Below are positions 36,189 to 44,205 of a stretch of DNA of 64,000 bases, in pieces. Source of the DNA: Cupriavidus consociatus (GTDB lineage: Bacteria > Pseudomonadota > Gammaproteobacteria > Burkholderiales > Burkholderiaceae). The number at the start of each line of letters is the position of its first letter. The stretch's first letter is position 1. The notes below the pieces were generated by a model. The model was given only the letters and a program-made list of their open reading frames with translations, did no database searches and was not told the origin of the DNA. The translations under genes and the position numbers were made by a program. The stretch covers positions 29,532 to 93,531 of the forward strand of contig NZ_JAGIQA010000032.1 of assembly GCF_017814975.1 (NCBI RefSeq). Direction: 5' to 3'.

Positions 36189-36434
36189 ATGCGAGCAAGT
36201 GCCGTGCGACGTCATTTGAGGCGCCTTGGCATTTCTTGTCGCGGGATCACCTCATATCCAGGGTTGGCTGGGGTGGTTGTCATTAACGACGACCTGCACG
36301 TCTGCATATTTCCAGACGGATGGATGCGTCTGGGGGAGTCGGTCGCACCCGGTCGCTTTCGCTTCGCCCCAGCCACGCGTTCGGTAGACGTACTGGCTTG
36401 GCAGATCCGCCAACGGATCATTGCCAAGCCTTGA
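36189..36434 (+). CDS. Small hypothetical protein
   Basis: 81 residues. A basic N-terminus (RRHLRRLGI) is followed by a compact beta-like region, VVVINDDLHVCIFPDGWMRLG. The sequence GGGGTAAG is found shortly before the ATG. Not recognised; composition is coding-like but evidence is thin. Confidence 0.4.
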   Translation: MRASAVRRHLRRLGISCRGITSYPGLAGVVVINDDLHVCIFPDGWMRLGESVAPGRFRFAPATRSVDVLAWQIRQRIIAKP

Positions 36435-36496
36435 CGAGGGCAGGCCGGGAGACGCCCTTATGCGCTGCAGCGCAGACGACCGTATCTTGATCGTAG

Positions 36497-36614
36497 GGCA
36501 ATGTGTCTCGGTGGCTTGAAGGAGAGGGAGGTAAGGCTCACTCCAGCTGCGACGGTCCGTTATCGCATTTCCATTGCTCCGAGTGGCGGCCTGGACCTGT
36601 CTCCAACCGCATTC
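36497..36614 (+). repeat. 118-bp dispersed repeat, copy 2 (lipoprotein gene remnant)
   Basis: Near-identical to 16573-16690. Here the frame runs on after the point where copy 1 ends, and neither the signal peptide nor the first two thirds of the lipoprotein is present, so this is a truncated copy, not a gene. Confidence 0.88.
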
Positions 36615-37008
36615 GTTGCGCAAGTCGCAGCGAGTCGTCTGTCGGCCAGCGACAAGCGAGGGCCCTCGCATCCGTCGCGATCCAGGCGCCCGCCTGGATG
36701 AGACCGACCCTCGTATCGATTGCTAACGCGGCAACGGATGAGATCGTTGGATAGAGTCGCCATGCTTCAGGCGGATGATGCAAGTGCGTGCGCTAGGTCG
36801 CTGACCGCTGCCTCGCGCTCTTCAGTCCGCATCGTTGGCGGCTTGGTCGGCAACAGTGCATGCGTATGACAACTTCATGCGGACCAATAAAGGCGAGCGG
36901 TTGGTCCCCGTCGCCAGCCATTGTTATGTAATATAACAATTTAACATAATGCTTATTATGCGTCTTTTGAATCACGTTATATCGCCAGATATCTTCGGGT
37001 GAAGTTTT

Positions 37009-37044
37009 GGATCAGTTGGTCTATAATTTGGTATCAATTGATCC
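37009..37044 (+). promoter_or_regulatory. Promoter with palindromic operator of the toxin-antitoxin operon
   Basis: GGATCAGTTGGT (37009-37020) and ATCAATTGATCC (37033-37044) form a 12-bp inverted repeat with two mismatches. A perfect -10 box TATAAT (37022-37027) lies between the arms. Binding of the antitoxin there would block the polymerase. I see no good -35 box. Confidence 0.6.
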
Positions 37045-37047
37045 GAT

Positions 37048-37488
37048 ATGGTGCCTGCCATGCTGGTCGTCTCGCCCGAAAACATCAGCGCCGTGATGGC
37101 GTTGTCGCCGCCTCGACTGTCCATTGCCGAATTGGATGCCGCAGTACGCGAAGGCTTGCCCAAGTCGGCGCTGCGCGAGATTGTGGACCATGTCGCGCAC
37201 ACCTCTGACGAACGCCGTGCGTTGATGTCCCGCATTGTTCCGGAGGCCACTTTCAAACGCCGCAAGGATCGACTCACGCCGGACGAATCAGAAAAGACCG
37301 AGCGGCTGGCGCGGATCTTTGCTACCGCGAATTTCGTCTGGGACGATGAGGACGACGCGCGCGCTTTTCTCAATACTGCCCACCCGCTGCTCGGTGGCAA
37401 CAAGCCGCTGGACGTAGCCATGACGGAGCTTGGCGCCAGACGCGTCGAGGAACTGTTGTGGCGGCTCTTCTATGGCATGTCCGCCTGA
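37048..37488 (+). CDS. Xre/MbcA/ParS-type antitoxin (RES partner)
   Basis: 146 residues; an ATG four codons later (37060) is also possible. N-terminal helical DNA-binding region, then the C-terminal MbcA/ParS/Xre (DUF2384) toxin-binding domain: SEKTERLARIFATAN, then NTAHPLLGGNKPLDVAMTELGARRVEELL (cited in halves: LGGNKPLDVAM and GARRVEELLWRL). Its stop overlaps the toxin ATG (TGATG), giving coupled translation with the antitoxin first. It neutralises the RES toxin and represses the operon through the palindrome at 37009-37044. Confidence 0.9.
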   Translation: MVPAMLVVSPENISAVMALSPPRLSIAELDAAVREGLPKSALREIVDHVAHTSDERRALMSRIVPEATFKRRKDRLTPDESEKTERLARIFATANFVWDDEDDARAFLNTAHPLLGGNKPLDVAMTELGARRVEELLWRLFYGMSA

Positions 37489-37955
37489 TGCGGATTTTTC
37501 GGATTGCGGATCGTCGGCACGAGGTCTGGAATGGCACTGGGGCCATGCTAGTGGGCGGACGCTTCAACAGCCCTGGCCGGCCGGTGATCTACGGCGCCCT
37601 GACTTTCGCAGGTGCCATGCTTGAGGTCCTGGTGCATGCGCGCATCGGCAAGGTGCCGCGCCATCACGTCCTAGTGGTCGGCACTGTGCCTGAGGACGTC
37701 TCGGTGGAACGGGTCGACGGCGCGCTGTTGCCAGCCGGCTGGGATACGCTGGAAGACCCCCGCGCCGCTCGCAGCTTCGGTGACCGCTGGCTGGCGGAGG
37801 GCCGGTCCGCATTACTGGTGGTGCCGTCGGTGGTGGCTCGCCTGGAGTGGAACGCTCTGGTCAATCCGACCCACTCCGACGCGGCACGAATTCAAGTTTC
37901 CGCGCCCGAGCCTGTGCAATGGGATGACAGACTCTTTGCCCGCCATTCGTTGTGA
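37488..37955 (+). CDS. RES-domain toxin (NAD-degrading)
   Basis: 155 residues, typical. The R-E-S residues are present: Arg in GGRFNSPGRPVIY (about residue 25), Glu in AMLEVLVHARIG (about 46) and Ser in LLVVPSVV. RES toxins fold like ADP-ribosyltransferases and break down NAD+ (phosphorolysis in MbcT). It is controlled with the upstream antitoxin. All catalytic positions look intact, so the pair is probably live. Confidence 0.9.
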   Translation: MRIFRIADRRHEVWNGTGAMLVGGRFNSPGRPVIYGALTFAGAMLEVLVHARIGKVPRHHVLVVGTVPEDVSVERVDGALLPAGWDTLEDPRAARSFGDRWLAEGRSALLVVPSVVARLEWNALVNPTHSDAARIQVSAPEPVQWDDRLFARHSL

Positions 37956-38471
37956 TGAGCAATGTTCGGCTCGGCGATGTGCCGACGATTCGTCTTGGCA
38001 TTAGTGCTTGCAGTGCATCGCATTGGTGGCGAGTTTATTCGGGTCGGAGAGCTGTAGGAGAATGAGCCCTTGGCTGTTTGATCGGATCAGCGAAATGGCT
38101 CGCGGCCGTCCGATCCAATGTTTGCGATCTAAACCGTTTCCCGATTTCCGTCCATGCTGAAGCTTGCCGCCACCCTGCGCATCCAACGGCTGGATGTGAC
38201 ACCCCTCCTTCGCATCCTGCGGAGGCCAAAAGATCGACTCACCTCGCGCAATGCACAGTCCTCTCCTCGTTGCGTACTTTCACGAAAATGAAGTTATTGC
38301 GACTCTGGTGGCTTTGTTTGTTAGTGGTAGCAGTCGTTGAGGACGCTACTGCGACAAATTTTCGCGGACGACGACCGCATCGGTCCAGACGTGGCGGCTG
38401 GCAGTCCAAGGTTCATGGCCGACATGCATTCCGACGCGGGCCACGCACCAGCGCAAAGGGGTGCGGCCCGC
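37956..38471. other. Intergenic, 516 bp
   Basis: It contains a possible short frame from ATG 38288 with a hydrophobic start (MKLLRLWWLCLLVVAVVE) but then Arg-rich, non-protein-like sequence. I do not call a gene here. Confidence 0.3.
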
Positions 38472-38759
38472 TCAGCCGTATTGCCGTCTACCGCGGGGCG
38501 CCGCTCGCGGGCAGCTTAGCCGCTTGAGCCAGCTGCGTAGTTCCGCCGCGCGAAAGGCTTGGAACTTGCCGCAAAGGACCAGGAGCAGATCCGATTGCGA
38601 TGCTTCAACGAGGGTTGCCGCCTGGCAAACCGTCAGCCCACTGCCCCGAATCCGTTCGGTGATGTCTCGCACAATGCCCGCCTTAAGCGGGATTTCGTCT
38701 GCGTCAGCAAAGCCAAGCTGCGCATAGACATTGCTCGTTCCATACTCGAAGCGAAACAC
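38472..38759 (-). CDS. HigA-like helix-turn-helix protein (orphan antitoxin-type)
   Basis: 95 residues from GTG 38759, which has a perfect AAAGGAG six bases upstream. The core GLTVCQAATLVEASQSDLLLVL-type helix-turn-helix (cited parts: LTVCQAATLV, ASQSDLLLVLCGKF) matches HTH_37/HigA2 antitoxins, preceded by VYAQLGFADADE. The usual toxin gene is not next to it, and the C-terminus departs from the family, so it may be a frayed leftover of a toxin-antitoxin pair. Confidence 0.65.
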   Translation of the reverse strand: MFRFEYGTSNVYAQLGFADADEIPLKAGIVRDITERIRGSGLTVCQAATLVEASQSDLLLVLCGKFQAFRAAELRSWLKRLSCPRAAPRGRRQYG

Positions 38760-38945
38760 GTGGACTCCTTTACTTGTGGACAACAACCCCTTTCTGCCGC
38801 TGCACGGCGGTGGCTGAGGGCGCGATTATTCCGGGAAAGCAATGTAAAGACAACCTCGGGGAAATACCAAGAATGCCAAAAGCATCGAAGGAGCTGAGTG
38901 GTACTCAAACGGACGCGTCGCGACGGCTGCCCACATCAAGATGTG

Positions 38946-39110
38946 ATATAAAATCCTCTTCGAAATCTGAGACCTCGGGCCGTGGGCATCCCCTACATTG
39001 GGGGATGGAAAGGAAGGATCGCCCGATGGCAATATCACTGCGCTGGTGGTTGCGACCCGCCAGCAACGCTCAGCCCTCGGCATTTCCACGCCGAGGGTTT
39101 TCTTTTTTTT
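38946..39110 (+). ncRNA. Putative small RNA or leader, copy A
   Basis: A possible -10 (TATAAA at 38946-38951) precedes three hairpins: CCCCTACATTGGGG (38990-39003), GCTGGTGG/CCGCCAGC (about 39041-39063) and a terminator. Within it an AGGAAGG ribosome site and ATG 39026 could make a peptide MAISLRWWLRPASNAQ. No gene follows, so a free RNA is likelier than an attenuator. Confidence 0.4.
39074..39110 (+). terminator. Strong intrinsic terminator of copy A
   Basis: CCCTCGGC (39074-39081) / GCCGAGGG (39090-39097) and TTTTCTTTTTTTT. It does not follow any recognisable coding sequence. Confidence 0.9.
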
Positions 39111-39360
39111 GCGGGTCATCGGCGACAAGCAGCTATTGCTTCGACCATGGCCACTTACCAAAGCCGCCAGGCTGCTCTACGGGCAATGGCAGTGCGAGGG
39201 CGAGGTACGCCACCTGATCGCGCAACGCGTCGTGGACTTGTCGTGGATGCCTGGCCAACCCGATACGCGGAGCCGGAGCTTTTGCTAATCGCGGGACCGT
39301 GGCGAAGTAACCGCCTGAGGGCAGCTGCCTCGCTGCGACGGCGCTCACCTGGCCTTGGGT

Positions 39361-39810
39361 TCAAGCGGGCCGATCTGGTCGGCGAGAAGCCTGAAATTCT
39401 TCAACGTATCGAATCGCCTGCTCACACTGTTCCAGCGACAAGGCGTGAATGCTCGGGGTCGCGACCTCCAAGCCAAGCGATGCGATGACCCATTTCATGG
39501 CTTTGCCGCGCGCCTCGAACGCATTCACACCGTCGCGCCGCATCTTTGCCGCGACTAAGGGCTCGAGCGCATCGTGCAGCTGGCTTTTGCGCTCGCGCAA
39601 CGCCGCGTTTGCCAGTCGACCGAGGGGCGTGTTGTGCTTGCTGCGTGCCCGCACGCCGATCCAGGCCTGGCACGCTGCGCAAATCCACACAGGCCCGTGG
39701 TCTTCGAGATACGGATACGTTTCATCGCCGGCGCGTGCCAGTTTCGCCTTGGCGCCGCAGTCATCGCAGAGGGGCTGGGGAGGAGCGGGAATCGGGCGGC
39801 CAACACGCAT
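39361..39810 (-). CDS. DUF3268 zinc-finger protein
   Basis: 149 residues. Four Cys as C-x2-C (CDDCGAKA, residues about 15-18) and C-x2-C (ICAACQAWIG, about 44-47) are followed by the conserved T-P-L-G-R-L-A-N-A-A-L-R-E block of the zinc-finger-containing DUF3268 family. This family is found mostly on phages, plasmids and islands and its role is unknown. No close partner gene. This supports an accessory origin for the region. Confidence 0.85.
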   Translation of the reverse strand: MRVGRPIPAPPQPLCDDCGAKAKLARAGDETYPYLEDHGPVWICAACQAWIGVRARSKHNTPLGRLANAALRERKSQLHDALEPLVAAKMRRDGVNAFEARGKAMKWVIASLGLEVATPSIHALSLEQCEQAIRYVEEFQASRRPDRPA

Positions 39811-40084
39811 TTGACTGGGCTGCGCAAGATGAGAAATCAGGAATTTTACCGGACGGGGTCGCCGCTGCTGTACGCTAAGTCTTCTTGGCTTGTGCTCACA
39901 ACAGATCCTCGCACACTTCTATGTCGCGCTGGCAGGCGGAGGTTCGGAAGGACCGCTTTCATACGAGGTCGAATCAAAGGGTGCTGCTTTCTTCACTTTG
40001 AGGCCTTCTATTGCGATCGCCCCGTATCCATCTCCACATTCTCCTCGCATTTCGAACGCTGGCCGGTTGATGCGCTTTCCGGTC

Positions 40085-40203
40085 ACCCTCGAATGAGGGG
40101 ATGCAGCCATGCGTCGGCCATGTGACGATGGCAAGCGACAGGTCTGCGAACTGCTTGTCGAAACTTGGAGCCCTTGGCAGGCAGGCCAAGGGCTTTTCTT
40201 TGT
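40085..40203 (+). ncRNA. Putative small RNA, copy B
   Basis: Same order of elements as copy A: hairpin ACCCTCGAATGAGGGG (about 40085-40100) followed by GATG, the motif CGATGGCAA (40125-40133), a second hairpin CGACAGG/CTTGTCG (about 40134-40160) and a terminator. No coding sequence. Confidence 0.35.
40169..40203 (+). terminator. Intrinsic terminator of copy B
   Basis: AGCCCTTGGC (40169-40178) / GCCAAGGGCT (40185-40194), then TTTCTTTG. Confidence 0.88.
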
Positions 40204-40271
40204 CGGACAGCGCCTGATAGCGACGGCTAGTTGCCAGGCACAGACTGGCTCCATCACTTCAGGAGACAGCC

Positions 40272-40493
40272 ATGCCCGGACAAGATATCCACGTGGTCCC
40301 GGCCGACGATCGCTGGGCCGTTGAGACCGAGGGCGGCCACGCCCGCGAGACATTCGACACCCAGGACGAAGCGATTGCGGCAGGCAGGGAGCGTGCCCGG
40401 CAGAAGCAGGTCGAGTTGTTTATCCACGGCCGTGACGGGCAGATTCGGGAGCGCAATTCGTTCGGTAACGATCCGCGCGACATCAAGGGATAG
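40272..40493 (+). CDS. DUF2188 family protein
   Basis: 73 residues with AGGAGACA before the ATG. The pattern DIHVVPADDRWAVETEGG, then FDTQDEAIAAGRERAR and ELFIHGRDGQIRERNSFG(N)DP, is the whole DUF2188 domain. Known members are small cytosolic proteins of unknown role. Complete and well expressed-looking. Confidence 0.9.
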   Translation: MPGQDIHVVPADDRWAVETEGGHARETFDTQDEAIAAGRERARQKQVELFIHGRDGQIRERNSFGNDPRDIKG

Positions 40494-40569
40494 GCCGCTC
40501 AAAAAGAGGCACGCAACCGGTATTGCCTTCCCGTGCTGTCGACTGCGCCACCGATGGGCCATTAATGAA

Positions 40570-40668
40570 TTAGAGCATAAAAAGCCATCTACTTCTTATA
40601 TCACTGTACTCCAGGTGGGTAGTCCCGCAACCGCCCGCGGTGCCCTCTGGCCTGCGGGCTCTTTTTTC
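40570..40668 (+). ncRNA. Putative small RNA, copy C
   Basis: A TATATCACTG tract precedes a GC-rich terminator (40633-40668). The 5' end is unknown and the shared CGATGG motif lies about 40 bases further upstream (40552). Weak call. Confidence 0.25.
40633..40668 (+). terminator. Intrinsic terminator of copy C
   Basis: GCCCGC (40633-40638) / GCGGGC (40654-40659), followed by TCTTTTTTC. No upstream coding sequence within 140 bases. Confidence 0.8.
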
Positions 40669-40699
40669 TGAGGGGCCGCGCGTGGGCGATTGCGTGCGG

Positions 40700-40803
40700 A
40701 GCACGCTTGGGCGGATACTATCGATGGGCAACTCACATGGTTACCCGATTTCTTCGTGGACGTTCTATGGGCTCTCTTCTTACCGGGTTGAGAGCCTTTT
40801 TTT
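40700..40803 (+). ncRNA. Putative small RNA, copy D
   Basis: Contains CGATGGGCAACTCACATGG; GGGCAAC and GTTACCC form a hairpin (about 40726-40746), and a terminator follows. A short frame from ATG 40737 (MVTRFLRGRSMGSLLTG) overlaps the terminator and lacks a ribosome site. Confidence 0.3.
40770..40803 (+). terminator. Intrinsic terminator of copy D
   Basis: GGCTCTC (40770-40776) / GAGAGCC (40790-40796) and TTTTTTT. Confidence 0.85.
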
Positions 40804-41379
40804 GTGCTGGGTCCGGGCCACTCAGCGCGTTGGCTGGCGTTGAGGGCGCGCTTGCCGATCGCCATGCGCGCTTACGGAAGTTGGCCTGATGTCGTCGACT
40901 ACATTCGCTCCATGGAGACACGGCAGCGCAGTTTTTAGCTTTTACTCGCAGTTGACCAAATACGTCGACCCAAAACAAAGGTGCGGCGCGCGGTTGTCGG
41001 GCTTCCGGGCAGGCATAGACAGCGGAAGTCAGCCAGCCCTCCATACGCCAGGTCTGGACTTGGTTCTCTGCAAGCCTATAGTGCTATTTTGGGCACCAAA
41101 AGCTGCTCCTTCCGTAGGATGTCGATTTCTTCGTCAATGATGGCTAACAGCTCGGTCAGGGATCTGTTGAAGCGCTCTCAAACCTGCTTGCGCATTCTGC
41201 GCTCACTGGCTGAGCACACAACCTAATAGCTGCCTCCAGACGGTTGTGACACTCAGTTCCTTCGTTTGCGGAAGTCGCTACCCATTCCCTACCCCCTGCT
41301 CTGCGCGCTCGCGGGAACCAGGTATGGCCGGCCGAGCATGACGTCGGCGTCAATCGCTTCCAATGACATGGCGACTTGC
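40804..41379. other. Intergenic, about 580 bp
   Basis: No gene or repeat recognised between copy D and the terminator of the H-NS gene. Confidence 0.35.
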
Positions 41380-41412
41380 ACAGAAAAGAAAACCCCTGCA
41401 TGCAGGGGTTGG
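41380..41412 (-). terminator. Terminator of the H-NS gene
   Basis: Read on the minus strand, AACCCCTGCATGCAGGGGTT is followed by TTCTTTTCTG, 35 bases beyond the H-NS stop. Confidence 0.85.
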
Positions 41413-41447
41413 ACGCGATGGTGTCGGTCGGTCGGTCGAGGCCTGAT

Positions 41448-41759
41448 TTACGCCGCCTCTGCGATTAGGAACTTGTTAGGGTTCTTGCCAAGCCAGGCCG
41501 GTTGGCGACCACGGCCAGACCAGGTCTTTCCGGTCTTTGGATCGTGGTATTTCGCGGGCAGCGCCGATTTCGCCTTACCTGTGCCACTGCCTGCCGGACG
41601 GCCGCGACGGCGCTTCGTAATGTCATCGACAGTCAGCCCGTATTCCGCCATCAGATTCTGAATCTGTTCGATGACAGATGCGACTTCATTGGCACGTACC
41701 TCTTCCAGGTGAGCTTCCAGGGCGGCCTTCTGGGCCATCAGTTCCTTGTAGGTTGCCAT
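41448..41759 (-). CDS. H-NS family nucleoid-associated silencer
   Basis: 103 residues with GGAAAGGAAA before the ATG. N-terminal coiled-coil oligomerisation helix (LMAQKAALEAHLEEVRANE), linker KRRRGRPAGSGTGKAK (AT-hook-like RGRP), and C-terminal DNA-binding domain with KTWSGRGRQPAWL, the H-NS/Bv3F/BpH3 signature. It binds AT-rich foreign DNA and silences it. Located within the accessory part of the window, it may control its own island, including the AT-rich promoter region near 35.5 kb. Confidence 0.95.
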   Translation of the reverse strand: MATYKELMAQKAALEAHLEEVRANEVASVIEQIQNLMAEYGLTVDDITKRRRGRPAGSGTGKAKSALPAKYHDPKTGKTWSGRGRQPAWLGKNPNKFLIAEAA

Positions 41760-42284
41760 TTACTGTTTTCCTTTCCTTGCGGGATACAGATGAAAGCCAG
41801 TTTAATGCCAATTGACACCTTAGCGCAAAACAATTTACACCTCTCTGGACTATGAGCGGTCCAAACGCGTGAAGGCTCTAAATCATCACCGGAAACTTCA
41901 AGGCAATGTTGTAAAGCGATGGCGTCGCCGCGCTGCTGTCAGACTCGCAATACGATGACCAATGGGGAGCAACGCTCTGGATGCACCATAGAACAATTGG
42001 CCTGCTGTGCCACCTACCAAGCATGAGCGAGAGAAGGTATAACTCGGGAATACCCCTTACCCTAGTTGAAAAGTAAGGCAGTCTCCTGGTCGGGCGACGC
42101 ACAGGATTAAGGTTGTCACAAGGCATCCTGTACCGATGGCTCCTTGGTGGTCAAACCTTTCAACTTTTATGCCTCGGTCGGACCAAAGTCGACAGATTCC
42201 CAATTACAATTTTGCGACGCAACATGAGGCTTGGGCATAGAAGTGCGCGAACCGGCGCAACCCCTGCCAGCGTTGGAGGAGAAG
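41760..42284. other. Intergenic, 525 bp
   Basis: Promoter region for H-NS (minus) and for the small gene at 42285 (plus); no other gene recognised. Confidence 0.4.
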
Positions 42285-42659
42285 ATGGGGATAGCTCGAG
42301 CTGGCACCAAAGGGCAGGCGCTGAAGCTTCTGGAAACGGCGGGAGTAACAGTCGTGGATTTGGATTACGAGAATGCCTGGCAGGATGCGGTCGAACTTGG
42401 CCGGCTAGGGGATAAGCGGGGGGTACGTGTCCAGTATCGCGGCCATGAGAGCATCGCGGTCAACACGCCGGCGGCGCTTGCTGCCGGACTGAGTCGGCGG
42501 AAGGCGACGTTCCGTCAGCGTAATCTCTATTGCCAATTTGCATTGAGCGATCTGCCTGCCAGTGAGCTGGAGCGCCTGGAGGCAAAAGCGGCACGACTCG
42601 GGGATTACATTCTCGCGGGACATCTAATGAGGGATGTCGATGCGGTATGGAGCGACTAG
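42285..42659 (+). CDS. Hypothetical protein
   Basis: 124 residues. ATG 42285 has GGAGGAG seven bases upstream and is preferred to TTG 42231. Mixed alpha/beta with no signal peptide: GQALKLLETAGVTVVDLDYENAW at the start (cited in short), then RKATFRQRNLYCQFALSDLPASEL. Composition and ribosome site say it is real. I do not recognise the family. Confidence 0.65.
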   Translation: MGIARAGTKGQALKLLETAGVTVVDLDYENAWQDAVELGRLGDKRGVRVQYRGHESIAVNTPAALAAGLSRRKATFRQRNLYCQFALSDLPASELERLEAKAARLGDYILAGHLMRDVDAVWSD

Positions 42660-42781
42660 CGCCTACGCCAGTTTGCCGCGTAGATCGAAATCGCGCCACG
42701 GCCGGGCGTTCACGGCGATCCGACCGATAAATCGGCTGCTCGGTGCCTCATCATCGGCAGTAACGTCATACGCAAGCGTAG

Positions 42782-42869
42782 TGGTGGGCCGGGTGGGATT
42801 CGAACCCACGGTGGGATATCTCCGGCGGATTATGAGTCCGCTGCCTGCAACCAACACGGCGTCCGGCCC
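42782..42869 (-). tRNA. Unusual tRNA with CAU anticodon and long variable arm
   Basis: 88 bases including an encoded CCA (42782-42784). Acceptor GGGCCGG (42863-42869) pairs with CCGGCCC (42786-42792), discriminator A. T arm GTGGG-TTCGAAT-CCCAC. Anticodon stem GCGGA/TCCGC with loop CTCATAA, anticodon CAU (42832-42834). D stem GCC/GGC. The variable region has 15 bases and folds as GGA-GATA-TCC, so it is class II like Ser, Leu and Tyr tRNAs, whereas normal Met and Ile2 tRNAs with CAU are class I. Positions 8-9 are A-C instead of the near-universal U8. Confidence 0.75.
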
Positions 42870-43239
42870 TCTAGCGAAGCGCGAGATTCTACCTTGAAGT
42901 CCGCACCAGGTGCCAACGCCGCTGATCGCGTAAGTCGTGCGCTACCTACAATGAATGCAGAATAATCCGCGGGTCCGGGATTGAGCATAGCGTTCCCGAC
43001 TCAATCCGCCGCCCCCATCGTTGATGGATGCGGACAGCCGTGGTTGCGATAGCGAGCCCACGGGATCCGCGAACGTGAGCTGCCGAAGGGTTCGAATTCA
43101 TCCGGCGTGACGACGAGCTTGACGGTCACTGTTCCGGAATCGATCTCGACAATGCACTGAGCATTAGGATGGGCGCACGCTGTGCGCCCACTTCCTTCAT
43201 CGACCGGCTGGTGAAGTACCGTACCGGGCGAATCAACAA
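42870..43239 (-). other. Intergenic or possible 80-codon frame downstream of the H1-like gene
   Basis: On the minus strand a frame from GTG 43243 to 43001 overlaps the stop of the H1-like gene (GTGA) and contains a protein-like stretch VEIDSGTVTVKLVVTPDEFE. There is no ribosome site and no family, so it is not called as a gene. Confidence 0.3.
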
Positions 43240-43692
43240 TCACGCCGAAGCTTCGGGTGTCGCTACGGTCGAAACCACTTTCTTTGCGGCAGCCCGCTTC
43301 TTTGGCGCGGCTTTCACTGCGGCCGTCTTCGGCGCAGCTTTCGGCGAAATCCTTTTACCGGCCGCTGCCTTATTCGATGCTGCCTTGGCGGCAACCTTGC
43401 GCGTTGCCTTCGTGGCGCCCGCAGCCTTGGCCTTCTTTGCAGCCAGCTTGTCCTTTGCGGCTTGCTTCTCGAAACGAGCTGCGGACTTCGCGGCTTCCGT
43501 TGCCAGTGCCACCTCACGCTTTGCTGCTTCAATGGCCTTCTTCGTATCGGCGCGCAGCTTCAGCAGGCGCTTTTTGGCCGCCACAGCCTCACGTGCGAGC
43601 ACGCTGGCCTTCTTCTTTGGCACGGCCACCTTCGCGGCAGGCTTGTTCTTCGAAACTGCGGTGACCTTCGTTGCTTTCGTTGCAGCGACCAT
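43240..43692 (-). CDS. Histone H1-like alanine/lysine-rich DNA-binding protein
   Basis: 150 residues, nearly all Ala, Lys, Val, Thr and Arg with repeated K-A-A and P-K-K-A blocks (KKKASVLAREAVAAKKRLLKL, AAKSAARFEKQAAKDKL). This resembles eukaryote-like histone H1 tails found in Bordetella (BpH1), Ralstonia and Cupriavidus. Such proteins bind DNA without sequence preference and affect condensation. The middle Ala/Glu part (residues 45-85) can form a long helix. Confidence 0.88.
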   Translation of the reverse strand: MVAATKATKVTAVSKNKPAAKVAVPKKKASVLAREAVAAKKRLLKLRADTKKAIEAAKREVALATEAAKSAARFEKQAAKDKLAAKKAKAAGATKATRKVAAKAASNKAAAGKRISPKAAPKTAAVKAAPKKRAAAKKVVSTVATPEASA

Positions 43693-44205
43693 TGTCGATT
43701 ATCCGTAAGTTGTGAAGCGCGGAGTATAACCGACGATAGGGCCTGCCAATACAAGTCTACTTTTCTTTGTCCTTCAAAACTGCACTCAGCCAGCGCAACA
43801 CGGCATTTCCTGATCGGGGCTCGGAAATTCTGTCCGAGACTAGCCACCGAACGCGGACGCTCAACTAAAGCACAAAGTTTGTACGTAATGAAACCTTTCC
43901 CGACCTGGGATGCCGGCCACGCGCACCCGCGCAAATCCGAATATGGGTCGTGACACCCCATGGCCGAGACTCAACAGCTGGCGTCTTGCCGGCATGCCCG
44001 AGACAGTTTTCACTAGGTCGAGTTCGGTGGCGTATAGCTCCGCCAACTCCCCTTGCCATGGCACTCTGCTTGTCCGCAGAAACGATACGGATTTGCTAAC
44101 GGGAGTGGAATCCGACGTCAAACTGGCTGCAATCCAGTTGGCGCTGGCACGCCCCTTGCAAAGGGATGTGTGCGCGAGACGAGGCATAGGATAAGGAGAC
44201 GCATC
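43693..44205. other. Intergenic, 513 bp
   Basis: No gene recognised; it separates the H1-like gene from the small gene at 44206. Confidence 0.35.

Noticed and set aside
38288..38527. 80-codon frame with a hydrophobic N-terminus
   Set aside because: After the first 18 residues the composition is Arg/Gly/Pro-rich as in non-coding GC-rich DNA; no ribosome site.
39411..40810. Possible CRISPR array because of repeated hairpin-terminator units
   Set aside because: Spacing is irregular, copies differ and no cas genes are present; no CRISPR array was seen anywhere in the window.
42782..42869. tRNA as an attachment site of an integrated island
   Set aside because: No integrase gene is present nearby and I found no direct repeat of the tRNA 3' end elsewhere in the window.
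43001..43243. 80-codon frame overlapping the H1-like gene stop
   Set aside because: Some protein-like sequence, but no ribosome site, start by GTG overlap only and no family; left as intergenic.
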